From: an uncultured Clostridia bacterium
Lineage (GTDB): Bacteria > Bacillota > Clostridia > Oscillospirales > CAG-272
NCBI GenBank assembly: GCA_947627815.1
Contig: CANQXN010000012.1
Coordinates: 1 to 20,667 of the forward strand
Direction of reading: 5' to 3'
DNA length: 20,667 nt
Positions 7,583 through 14,592 of this stretch are shown piece after piece (within the stretch, counting starts at the first letter, position 1; every line of letters begins with the position of its first letter). Made by a program: the position numbers and the translations under genes. The notes under the pieces are model-generated. The model ran no database searches and was not told the DNA's origin. It saw only the letters and a list, made by a program, of their open reading frames with translations.

Positions 7583-9145
7583 TTATTCCGGCAAGGCGTT
7601 CGCTTCGAGCTTTTCAAGAAGCTGTGTCAGCGAGGTCTGCCATTTGCCTTGGTATGTTCTCTTGAACCAAGCAAATTTATTGCCGATGTTGGCTTCGGTG
7701 CGGTAGGTGTGGACAATATCATTGATGCTTGCGGACCAAGCGCAGACAAAGTCGGAGTCAAATCCTGCGCGGATCATATCGATCATACGGGGCGCATCAT
7801 CATCGCGAACCGTACGGCTGCCTTGTAAAACTTTGTCATAATATACGGGAGCTACATCTTTATTGCTGTAATATGCCATGAGTTCAAGAGTAGCAGCGGC
7901 TTCTTTCTGGCAATCGGAGTATTTGGAGATACCGTAAATCGTCAGGCCGTCATGTACGCCGGAGGCATAATTGGTCTGGTCTTTGTTCAGTTTAGGCGTG
8001 GGGATAATAGCGAAATTATCCATCTGGCCAAGCCAAACCTCAGCCTGGAAAATCTTATTGACGGCAAACAAAGCTTTACCATCAGAAAAATGCTGCATCA
8101 TGAGCTTGGAGTCCTCATTGCCAATGTTCAAATTGCATTTGGCATCATACAGTTGGGCAATGTAGTTGGACAATTCGGTAGCGCGGGTCGAAGTATTGAA
8201 GGTGAGCTGGATTGTTTCTTTGCCGGTAGCAGGATCGGTTGTCTTTCTGGAGAAGTCAATCTGGCATCCGAAAGCCAATGCGTCCAGGCTGTCCTGCGTT
8301 TCAAACACAATACCGACTGTCGTGTCAAGTTCACTGGCCTCACCGTTTGCATCGTCATCGGCCCAGGCATGGCTTGCCATCTCGAGCATGGTTTCCATGG
8401 TCCAGTCGCCGTCATCCACAATTTTGTAAATGGAACGACCGTCATAATGGGAAGCAACCAAGCTGTTGTAAATATTTTGATTGACGAAAGTGCAGTACAG
8501 ACCGCCGAGATAGCGGAGAGTAAGAGCGCCGGTCACCCAGTATATATTGTCATTATAAGTGATGGATTTGATATAGTTGGTTGCCCAGTAAGGCTGTTCG
8601 ATATCAATAATCTTTTCGCCTCTGGCGTTTCTCAGGGTATTGAGATTGATCAGATTGCCGGTGGCGGCCAAGCTGATATCATAATACTGATAGCCGCAGT
8701 AGACATCCAATTCAGGACTTTGCGCATCAAACAAGTCCTTGGTGTTGGCTTGCATATCGGTGATACCGCCTTGAACCAGAACAGGTTCGGGAATGACGAT
8801 ACCAAGATCATTCATGATTTTGTTGTTTCTGTCAACGATAGCGGATTCCACATCGCTGATGACGCCAAGCGTTTCATCCACCCAAATGGAGGTTCCGGTA
8901 TAGAGGCCGTTACCGCCTTCCATATAATAGAATTGAACCGGAGTATCGGGTGTTAGTTCACCTTTGACATTTTCAATCTGTGAAGGAATGGCGTCGGTCG
9001 GCTGGTTTGGCGTGGAGGAAGGCGTAGATGAAGAAGCCGATGGAGCAGTAGTAGTTGTTGTGTCGTCACTACATGCCGCAAAAGTCAAGGCCAGCGACAA
9101 AAGCAGTATAACGGCAAGTGTTTTGGTAAGTAGTCTTTTTGCCAT
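7583..9145 (-). CDS. Extracellular solute-binding lipoprotein (ABC importer type)
   Basis: The 520-residue product has a lipoprotein signal: positively charged start, hydrophobic core and lipobox TFAAC with the acylated Cys at residue 25. A Thr/Ser/Pro-rich tether (about 29-50) follows. The remaining roughly 465 residues resemble family 1 solute-binding proteins, with segments such as the GDWTMETMLEMA region and acidic DDDANGEASELDTT. The likely role is to capture a substrate, plausibly a carbohydrate, at the outer membrane face. ATG 9145 follows AAAGGAGTG on the minus strand; upstream codons lie within the promoter region and would destroy the signal peptide. No permease or ATPase gene is adjacent, so it is an orphan whose partners must be elsewhere. 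It is monocistronic between its own promoter and a terminator. The substrate cannot be predicted from sequence alone. Confidence 0.82.
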   Translation of the reverse strand: MAKRLLTKTLAVILLLSLALTFAACSDDTTTTTAPSASSSTPSSTPNQPTDAIPSQIENVKGELTPDTPVQFYYMEGGNGLYTGTSIWVDETLGVISDVESAIVDRNNKIMNDLGIVIPEPVLVQGGITDMQANTKDLFDAQSPELDVYCGYQYYDISLAATGNLINLNTLRNARGEKIIDIEQPYWATNYIKSITYNDNIYWVTGALTLRYLGGLYCTFVNQNIYNSLVASHYDGRSIYKIVDDGDWTMETMLEMASHAWADDDANGEASELDTTVGIVFETQDSLDALAFGCQIDFSRKTTDPATGKETIQLTFNTSTRATELSNYIAQLYDAKCNLNIGNEDSKLMMQHFSDGKALFAVNKIFQAEVWLGQMDNFAIIPTPKLNKDQTNYASGVHDGLTIYGISKYSDCQKEAAATLELMAYYSNKDVAPVYYDKVLQGSRTVRDDDAPRMIDMIRAGFDSDFVCAWSASINDIVHTYRTEANIGNKFAWFKRTYQGKWQTSLTQLLEKLEANALPE

Positions 9146-9175
9146 AAAAAACACTCCTTTATTTTTTATATAACA

Positions 9176-9204
9176 ATTATACTCCAACGCTGTGAAAAAG
9201 TCAA
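9176..9204 (-). promoter_or_regulatory. Sigma-A promoter of the solute-binding protein gene
   Basis: On the minus strand, TTGACT (9204-9199) and a perfect TATAAT (9181-9176) are 17 bases apart. The start would be near 9169, giving a leader of about 24 bases that carries AAAGGAGTG. Confidence 0.85.
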
Positions 9205-9406
9205 TCACCTATTTGTGGATTGCGGAGAAAAGTCACAATTCCTTCTTTTTTATTTGGAATTAACAACAAGGCATAGACAAAGCGCCTATGAAGTCACATA
9301 AAATTTGTACATAATATACAAACCAATTTCTTCATTGGTATTTTGGCTCTTGATGTTAAACCATCGAGAAAACAGCGCGAATTGCCAGGGTCTAAAGGGG
9401 TTTTTG
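9205..9406. other. Intergenic region with three short inverted repeats
   Basis: Together with the promoter and terminator on its flanks, this A+T-rich stretch separates the lipoprotein gene from psd (337 bases without a gene). It contains inverted repeats AATTCC/GGAATT (9237-9242, 9256-9261), TTTGTA/TACAAA (9304-9309, 9317-9322) and ACCAAT/ATTGGT (9322-9327, 9334-9339). These lie upstream of the lipoprotein promoter and could be regulator-binding sites. No open reading frame with a ribosome-binding site was seen. Confidence 0.4.
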
Positions 9407-9463
9407 AAAAAAAGAAAGCCGCGTCTGTCAACGCTTTGCAAAAAGCGTTTTTGTCAGCGCGGC
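9407..9463 (-). terminator. Terminator of the flippase-pssA-psd operon
   Basis: A long hairpin has an outer stem GCCGCG/CGCGGC (9418-9423, 9458-9463) and a perfect inner stem AACGCTTT/AAAGCGTT (9430-9437, 9442-9449). Read on the minus strand it runs into a T-rich tract (complement of 9407-9417). It starts 20 bases after the psd stop. Confidence 0.82.
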
Positions 9464-9482
9464 GTGATGTTTGGTAGTTCGT

Positions 9483-10391
9483 TTAAGCGGTCAGTTCAGG
9501 GTTGGGATCCCTCGTTGCGGCGTTGCAATCCGGCCTTTTTCCGATGATTTCTCCGATTTTGACAATTGTTTCAAAGCCGCCGGCGGTATTGTCAAGAATT
9601 TCCCGCGGCAAAATAACGCGATCCTTTTCCGCCAGAATAACAACCGTAGAACCGCCGTATTCAAAATAGCCTTTTTCTTCGCCTTTTTGAGCAAGATAGC
9701 CGGATGCGTGCAGATTCTTGATCCGCCCGATCATCATGGCGCCAATTTCAATGTAAGCAAGTCTTCCGAAATGGTCGCTTTTCTGGAAGGTGACTTCGCG
9801 CGTGTTATGAGCATAGATGTTAAAAGATTCGGTCGCAATGGGCTGAACGGTATGAAGCACCCCGGGGATATGCCGCGTTTTTCCGGTAAGGCCACTGTCC
9901 ACATAGGCATAATGATGATAATCGTCAACACAAAGCCGAAAAATCATGCACCATCCGCCACGGAAAAGCGGCGCGATTTTTTTACTTCCGATCAGATCCT
10001 CAATCCGATAGAATGAGTTTTTGATGAAAAAAATGCTGTTGTCATCGATGGGATAGACACTGAGCCGGGAGTCGCAGGGGGCGATAAATGCCTCCGGCGT
10101 TTCGCTGACAAAAGGCGATCCGCCCCGAATCTTGCGGGTAAAGAAATCGTTATAGGAACGGTAGGGGCGTTGTTCGTAACGCGCCATATCAATTCCGTTT
10201 TTTCGGATAAACGGCTTGATGAGCGGTTTGGAAAACGGCGTGTCAAGAAAGAATCCTACGGTGTCTGCGAGTTTGGGCGAGGTCAGCACTTTCAAGCAGC
10301 ACCGCCCGGGTATCGTTCGGTAAAGAAAGCGCAAGGCCTTACAAGGCTTCGGCTTGTCTTTGGGGCGCGGGGAAGAGGAAGAAGGATTCAT
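9483..10391 (-). CDS. psd: Phosphatidylserine decarboxylase proenzyme
   Basis: Psd is a pyruvoyl enzyme that decarboxylates phosphatidylserine to phosphatidylethanolamine at the membrane. The 302-residue proenzyme has the N-terminal NDFFTRK segment (81-87), Asp107 in PCDSR, His159-His160 in VDDYHHYAY and His180 in GVLHTVQP, which match the conserved catalytic and processing residues. It also has the autocleavage motif GGST (246-249). Cleavage before Ser248 would give a large beta chain and a short alpha chain of about 55 residues. ATG 10391 follows AGGAG at good spacing. It is the last gene of the operon, 12 bases after pssA, and is followed by a strong terminator. Adjacent PssA supplies its substrate, so the assignment is well supported. 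Confidence 0.95.
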   Translation of the reverse strand: MNPSSSSPRPKDKPKPCKALRFLYRTIPGRCCLKVLTSPKLADTVGFFLDTPFSKPLIKPFIRKNGIDMARYEQRPYRSYNDFFTRKIRGGSPFVSETPEAFIAPCDSRLSVYPIDDNSIFFIKNSFYRIEDLIGSKKIAPLFRGGWCMIFRLCVDDYHHYAYVDSGLTGKTRHIPGVLHTVQPIATESFNIYAHNTREVTFQKSDHFGRLAYIEIGAMMIGRIKNLHASGYLAQKGEEKGYFEYGGSTVVILAEKDRVILPREILDNTAGGFETIVKIGEIIGKRPDCNAATRDPNPELTA

Positions 10392-10403
10392 ACCTAACTC
10401 CTG

Positions 10404-11066
10404 TCAAGTATAGAACTCATTTAAGAATATGTAAGATAGAATCATGGTAACCAAAATAACAACACTGAGAAAGATCATGAAGATCAAGCCGCGCTTGTCC
10501 GGTTTGCTGACCTTGACCGGCGATATGAAAAAGATAGAGCAGAGCGTTGTTGCAATGGCAAGGAAGATGCTATAGGCTCGCTCGGTGCCGACCATGGTGA
10601 AATACGGTTTTACACAGTAGAGAATGGGAACGATGATAAAGGAACTTGTGATCGGCATTCCGATGAAGTAATTGCCGATATTGGTTTGAGGATTGTATTT
10701 CTTTTCGATGGCGCGGACATTGAAATAAGCCAACCTGACCAATCCGCAAAGCACAAAAAGAACGAGGATCGGAACAAAATAAGGCTGGGAAAGCCCCATT
10801 TTGTGGATAATGCAGGCGGGAAACAGGCCAAAACAGATTAAGTCGGACAGAGAATCAATCTGTACACCGAAGTTTTCCTGCATGGAATCCCGTTTCATCG
10901 TTCGTGCCACACGCCCGTCAAACATGTCGCAGATGCCGGCAAAGAACAAAAGGCCGATGGCCAGCATAACGCCGCCGACATCGGCTTGCAACAGCATAAT
11001 TCCGGTTACGGCAGAGGCAAGTCCGAGATAGGTCAGAATGACAGTATAGTTATAATATCCAATCAT
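10404..11066 (-). CDS. pssA: CDP-diacylglycerol--serine O-phosphatidyltransferase (PssA)
   Basis: PssA condenses CDP-diacylglycerol with L-serine to give phosphatidylserine in the membrane. The 220-residue protein has about six to seven membrane segments and the CDP-alcohol phosphotransferase signature: Asp50-Gly51, Ala54-Arg55, Gly67, Asp71 and Asp75. The stretch between Ala-Arg and Gly is eleven residues rather than the eight in the textbook pattern, so there is a three-residue insertion; I believe some clostridial PssA proteins share this. Its start codon overlaps the upstream flippase-like gene stop by four bases (ATGA), implying translational coupling; its own ribosome-binding site is weak. 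The neighbouring psd makes PssA far likelier than other CDP-alcohol transferases. Confidence 0.92.
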   Translation of the reverse strand: MIGYYNYTVILTYLGLASAVTGIMLLQADVGGVMLAIGLLFFAGICDMFDGRVARTMKRDSMQENFGVQIDSLSDLICFGLFPACIIHKMGLSQPYFVPILVLFVLCGLVRLAYFNVRAIEKKYNPQTNIGNYFIGMPITSSFIIVPILYCVKPYFTMVGTERAYSIFLAIATTLCSIFFISPVKVSKPDKRGLIFMIFLSVVILVTMILSYIFLNEFYT

Positions 11067-12124
11067 AATAATTCCAGATCCTTTGCTTTCTTGTTTGTAA
11101 CCACATTGTTCACAAGAGTAACAATACCGCAGACAATGACCACAAAGTAAAAGGTGACGGCACGGGTCAGCAGTGTGGCCGAGGCAATCTGCGCTTCTGT
11201 TTCATACAGAAACGCGGTATAGAGCCTGGTCAGTACCAACTCGGTCACACCGGCGGAACCGGGAATGGGAAGGGCATAAACAGCCATCTGAACGAAAACC
11301 TGAAGCGCAAAGACATCGGTAAAGCTCGCACTGCCGATGCCAAAGGACAAATAGATCAAATAAGGAATCGTAAAGAAAACAACACGCTGTAAAAAAGCGC
11401 AGATCAAAACCTTGAGGGTGAGAAGCGGATGGCTTTTGATATAGGTCTCACATTCGGAAAAATCCTCTATGGCCGCGTCCAACTTCGCTTCATATTTTTC
11501 TCTTTTTTTTATGAGCCGGATTTTGCAGAGCAATCCGATGACTCCCATGCCGAGGCGCCTCATGGCGTGTCCGAATCTGAGTAAAAGAATGCATCCGACA
11601 AAAATCAAAAGGCTGATGACGATGCCGACGATCAGACAGATCCGAAAGAGCGTATCCTGAAACAGAAAAATATCGGGGCGAAGAATCGCGGCAATGATCG
11701 TACAGATCAAAAGGCCGCTGGTGAACATATTGGTAAACAGTACCGCTGTGATGGTGGATTTGGAAATCGAAATACCGTCCCGGTTCATCGTGTAGATCAT
11801 CAGGGGCTGACCGCCTTCCGAAGAGGGCGTAATGGCCGAAAAATAAAGATCGACGCTGGCAAAGACAAAACCCTTGACATAGCTGCGCTTTTCTCCGAGC
11901 GAATTGGTGATCGTGCGCAGGCTGATCCCCTCGAGCATGACATACACAAAAGCGGCAAAAAAAGCCGCGACAATAAATCCTGGTTTGGTTTCGCCCAAAG
12001 CGGCAAGGATTTCGTTAAAATCGTATTTTGTAAAAAGGAGGTACAGCGTAACGACAATCAGAATGATCATCACAACAAAACTGATGATTCTTCCTTTTTT
12101 GCTTCCTACTGCTTTTTTTTCCAT
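11063..12124 (-). CDS. Flippase-like membrane protein, LPG_synthase_TM/UPF0104 family
   Basis: The 353-residue protein has about eight membrane segments and lacks any large soluble domain. It carries motifs typical of the YbhN/AglD-like family related to the membrane part of lysyl-phosphatidylglycerol synthase (MprF): ITPSSEGGQP (about 97-106) and PIPGSAGVTEL. In MprF this part moves the modified lipid across the membrane, but here the synthase domain is absent. ATG 12124 follows AAGGAG. It is the first gene of an operon with pssA (four-base overlap) and psd. I infer a role in phospholipid translocation or distribution linked to phosphatidylethanolamine synthesis; the actual substrate is not shown by the sequence. 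A consensus promoter with a leader of about 111 bases drives it. Confidence 0.85.
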   Translation of the reverse strand: MEKKAVGSKKGRIISFVVMIILIVVTLYLLFTKYDFNEILAALGETKPGFIVAAFFAAFVYVMLEGISLRTITNSLGEKRSYVKGFVFASVDLYFSAITPSSEGGQPLMIYTMNRDGISISKSTITAVLFTNMFTSGLLICTIIAAILRPDIFLFQDTLFRICLIVGIVISLLIFVGCILLLRFGHAMRRLGMGVIGLLCKIRLIKKREKYEAKLDAAIEDFSECETYIKSHPLLTLKVLICAFLQRVVFFTIPYLIYLSFGIGSASFTDVFALQVFVQMAVYALPIPGSAGVTELVLTRLYTAFLYETEAQIASATLLTRAVTFYFVVIVCGIVTLVNNVVTNKKAKDLELL

Positions 12125-12242
12125 GAAAACTCCTTGGTTTGAGGAAAATTGCCTGGCCGCAAACGGCGTTTTACAGTCAATGTAGCTGATGATTTCAAAA
12201 GAAGCAAAAAACCGTCAGCATATCAACACAGATTACACGCAG

Positions 12243-12271
12243 ATTATACACAATAATGAAAGGTTTGTCAA
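12243..12271 (-). promoter_or_regulatory. Perfect consensus promoter of the flippase-pssA-psd operon
   Basis: On the minus strand, TTGACA (12271-12266) and TATAAT (12248-12243) are separated by exactly 17 bases. The start would be near 12236, leaving a leader of about 111 bases. Confidence 0.92.
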
Positions 12272-12382
12272 GACCTTGACGGGAATCCGCCTGTTTTTTC
12301 TGCAAAGCGGCGCGTCAAGGCAATGAAAAAAAGTTGTCCCGTGTTGCTGTTTGCGTGCTGCCGATAAGATGATCCTGTCCCA

Positions 12383-12411
12383 TTGACAAAGTCGGCATTG
12401 CCGTATATAAT
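12383..12411 (+). promoter_or_regulatory. Perfect consensus promoter of the C_GCAxxG gene
   Basis: TTGACA (12383-12388) and TATAAT (12406-12411) are separated by 17 bases. Transcription would start near 12418, giving a leader of about 105 bases with two stable hairpins. Confidence 0.92.
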
Positions 12412-12424
12412 CAAAATATATGTG

Positions 12425-12450
12425 AAAAAAGGCCGACCCTCGGCGGCCTT
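12425..12450 (-). terminator. Terminator-like hairpin reading on the minus strand, inside a plus-strand leader
   Basis: AAGGCCG (12429-12435) pairs perfectly with CGGCCTT (12444-12450). On the minus strand the stem runs into six T residues (complement of 12425-12430), the form of an intrinsic terminator, although no minus-strand gene lies upstream. On the plus strand it is a hairpin near the 5' end of the C_GCAxxG mRNA. An alternative inner stem GCCGA/TCGGC (12432-12436, 12440-12444) competes with it. Confidence 0.5.
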
Positions 12451-12480
12451 ACGCAAAGAAAAATCCTTGCCAAAAATAAA

Positions 12481-12502
12481 AACGCTTTGATCCGAAAGCG
12501 TT
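12481..12502 (+). promoter_or_regulatory. Leader hairpin upstream of the C_GCAxxG gene
   Basis: AACGCTTT and AAAGCGTT form a perfect 8-bp stem with the 6-base loop GATCCG, ending 20 bases before the ATG and just upstream of the ribosome-binding site. No T-tract follows, so it is not a terminator. It could affect mRNA stability or access to the start site. Confidence 0.45.
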
Positions 12503-12522
12503 GGCCAAGAAAGAGGAAGAAA

Positions 12523-13002
12523 ATGCAACGGGCAGAAAAGGCGAAAGAGTTGTTTTTGAAGGGATATAATTGTTCTCAAGCGGTTTTGGGCGTTTTTGAC
12601 GATGTTTTGCCGCTGGCGTATGATACCGTTATGAAATTGGGCGCTTCTTTTGGCGGCGGAATGGCTCGTCTGAGAGAAGTATGCGGCACATGTACGGCCA
12701 TGTTTATGATTGCCGGCTTGTTGAAGGGCTATACGGAGCCGGACAGGGAACAAAAGTCGGCGCATTACGCCCTGATCCAATCCATGGCCAAACGGTTTAA
12801 GGAAGAGAACGGTTCTATCATCTGTCGGGAGTTGCTTGTCCTTCGCGGTTCATCGGTACCCGGCGTCGATCAGGGGACAGGCCCTCAAGCCAATCCCCGC
12901 ACGCCTGAATACTATCACAGCCGCCCCTGTCTTTCTTTGATTGCCAATGCCGTGACATTGACCTGCCAGATTTTGGGTATCGATGAAACTGTAAAAGATT
13001 GA
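12523..13002 (+). CDS. C_GCAxxG_C_C family (probable redox) protein
   Basis: This 159-residue soluble protein matches the C_GCAxxG_C_C family, small proteins with spaced cysteines thought to bind metal or take part in redox reactions. Visible landmarks are GYNCSQAV (Cys17), SFGGGMARLREVCG (Cys54), NGSIICRELL (Cys101) and SRPCLSL (Cys136). The second motif reads VCGTCTA, so the usual final Gly is Ala and there is an extra Cys57; Cys148 is also present. ATG 12523 follows AGAGGAAG. A TTG at 12487 would add 12 residues but lies inside the leader hairpin. It has a consensus promoter of its own and is followed by the MATE exporter gene. The exact reaction is unknown for the family. Confidence 0.85.
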   Translation: MQRAEKAKELFLKGYNCSQAVLGVFDDVLPLAYDTVMKLGASFGGGMARLREVCGTCTAMFMIAGLLKGYTEPDREQKSAHYALIQSMAKRFKEENGSIICRELLVLRGSSVPGVDQGTGPQANPRTPEYYHSRPCLSLIANAVTLTCQILGIDETVKD

Positions 13003-13028
13003 CCGTTTTCTTTGCGGCTAATTATAAC
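12999..13028 (+). promoter_or_regulatory. Possible promoter of the MATE gene
   Basis: TTGACC (12999-13004), overlapping the stop of the preceding gene, and TATAAC (13023-13028) are 18 bases apart; each hexamer matches at five of six positions. A leader of about 125 bases would follow. It includes an A-tract/T-tract dyad near 13098-13122 of unclear meaning. Confidence 0.5.
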
Positions 13029-13160
13029 GCTGTCCGTCGGGCGAGCGGCTTTTATCGGTATCGGATAGCGCGGGAGCGGTCATAATAAAAAGGCGATAAA
13101 AAAAGAACGCCACGGCTTTTTTGAAAATGCCGGGCGAAACCAAGGGAGCGCCGGACCGCC

Positions 13161-14582
13161 GTGGGACAAAGTGCCGCATTCCTCCTTCGTCATGAAGAGA
13201 CACAATACCGGATTATGACCGGTATGCCGATCAAAAAACTTATGCTACGGCTTTCACTGCCGGCTGTGGCGGGCATGTTTTTTACCGCGCTGAGTAGTCT
13301 GACGGATACTGTTTTTGTAGCGGCGTTGGCCGGAAATGAAAGTGAACGCGCCGTTGTCACCGGCGCTGTCGGCGCGGCCTTTCCTCTTCATGCCTTGATT
13401 CAGGCCATCGGATTTACTTTAGGGACAGGAGCCGGATCGATTGTTTCGCGCGCGCTGGGCGAAAAGGATCGGAATTTGGCCGAACAAACCGCCTCCTCCG
13501 CTTTTTGGTTTGCCATTGCGGTCGGCGGCGGGATTGCCGCGCTGGGTATGCTATGGAAAAAACCGCTTCTTGTGTTTTTGGGCGCTTCAAACGAAGTTTT
13601 GTCCTATGCGTCGGCCTATCTTGACTTTCTTCTTCCCGCGGCGCCGTGGATCGTTGCCGCATTGACGGTCAGTCATTTGCTGAGGGCGGAAGGGAAGACG
13701 CTTTATGCTATGCTCGGCATGGTGGCCGGCGCGGTATGCAGTTTTGGTCTGACGCCGCTTTTTCTGTTTTCTTTGCGGCTCGGTGTGCAGGGGGCTTCGC
13801 TTTCTCTCCTTTTGGCCAACGGAATTGCGCTGTTGATTCAACTGCTTTTCTATTATCGGGGGAAGACGGTGGTTTCTCTCTCCCTGAAAAATATTTCCAA
13901 AAAAATAAAGACATACGGAAAGATGATCCTCATGGGATTGCCATCTTTTCTCCGGCAGGGGCTGATCTGTGCGTCCACCTTAGCTTTGAATCGCGTCGCG
14001 GTATCTTTCGACACCGAGGTTTTGGCGGCGGCGACCATGGCGTCCCGTCTTTTTACCGTGCCGTTCAGCGTGGGACTCGGCATAGGGCAGGGTTATCAGC
14101 CGATCGTGGGATATAACTATACTGCCAAACAAGGAAGCCGAATAAGAGAGGCTTTTCTTCTTTCTCTTATTTGCTGTACCGTTATTTTTTCCTTGTCCGG
14201 CGTGGTTATGATCGGCTTATCGTCACTACTATTTACCCGAATTTTTTCGGCAAGCGGCGAGATCCTTTCCTTGGCACAGGCGTTTTTTTGTCGGCAGGGC
14301 ATTGTGTTTCCTTTCATCGCGGCCAATATGCTTTGCAATATGACCTTTCAATCGGCCGGAAAGAAATGGACGGCCACATTTTTGGCCAGTTGTCGGCAAG
14401 GCGTTTTCTTCTTTCCTCTTCTTTGGATTTTACCGCACTTTTTTGGTTTGTCGGGGCTTGTCTGGGTTCAAGCGGCGGCGGATATTTTGACTTTTTTCAC
14501 TACGCTTCCGTTTTTGGCCATCGGATTCAGGCGTTTATTTCAAGTATCGATAAAACCAAATCCCGAATCTTTTTGCCGATAA
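13161..14582 (+). CDS. MATE family multidrug/cation antiporter
   Basis: The 473-residue protein has twelve predicted membrane segments in two similar halves, as in MATE exporters, which use a Na+ or H+ gradient to expel organic cations or other small molecules. Family features are the LSLPAVAGMFFTALSSLTDTVFVAAL start of the first half, GTGAGSIVSRALGEKD in the first loop region, and GIGQGYQPIVGYNYTAKQ in the second half. I use the GTG at 13161, with GGGAG about twelve bases upstream, because the residues HEETQYRIMT before the first in-frame ATG (13215) resemble the N-termini of clostridial MATE proteins. The start is nevertheless uncertain. The substrate cannot be told. Its stop lies ten bases from the convergent methyltransferase stop with no clear terminator between. 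Confidence 0.88.
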   Translation: MGQSAAFLLRHEETQYRIMTGMPIKKLMLRLSLPAVAGMFFTALSSLTDTVFVAALAGNESERAVVTGAVGAAFPLHALIQAIGFTLGTGAGSIVSRALGEKDRNLAEQTASSAFWFAIAVGGGIAALGMLWKKPLLVFLGASNEVLSYASAYLDFLLPAAPWIVAALTVSHLLRAEGKTLYAMLGMVAGAVCSFGLTPLFLFSLRLGVQGASLSLLLANGIALLIQLLFYYRGKTVVSLSLKNISKKIKTYGKMILMGLPSFLRQGLICASTLALNRVAVSFDTEVLAAATMASRLFTVPFSVGLGIGQGYQPIVGYNYTAKQGSRIREAFLLSLICCTVIFSLSGVVMIGLSSLLFTRIFSASGEILSLAQAFFCRQGIVFPFIAANMLCNMTFQSAGKKWTATFLASCRQGVFFFPLLWILPHFFGLSGLVWVQAAADILTFFTTLPFLAIGFRRLFQVSIKPNPESFCR

Positions 14583-14592
14583 CAAAAAAGCA

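Larger units (their letters stand above)
12125..12522. other. Divergent regulatory region between flippase-like gene and C_GCAxxG gene
   Basis: This gene-free region of 398 bases holds two back-to-back perfect sigma-A promoters (minus 12243-12271, plus 12383-12411). A direct repeat CAGATTACAC/CAGATTATACAC (12229-12238, 12240-12251) overlaps the minus-strand -10. Two hairpins occur in the plus-strand leader (12429-12450 and 12481-12502). I found no convincing gene in it. Confidence 0.7.

Noticed and set aside
7952..8956. Open frame of 334 codons on the plus strand
   Set aside because: It is fully antisense to the solute-binding protein gene, which has a promoter, ribosome-binding site, lipobox and terminator. 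The antisense product resembles no family I know and lacks a ribosome-binding site.
9471..10016. Open frame of 181 codons on the plus strand
   Set aside because: Antisense to psd, whose catalytic motifs are all intact.
12268..12780. Open frame of 170 codons on the minus strand
   Set aside because: It spans a perfect plus-strand promoter and leader and runs antisense to the C_GCAxxG gene; no motif supports it.
13018..13203. Open frame of 61 codons on the minus strand before the MATE gene
   Set aside because: No ribosome-binding site, no recognisable sequence, and it overlaps the MATE start.
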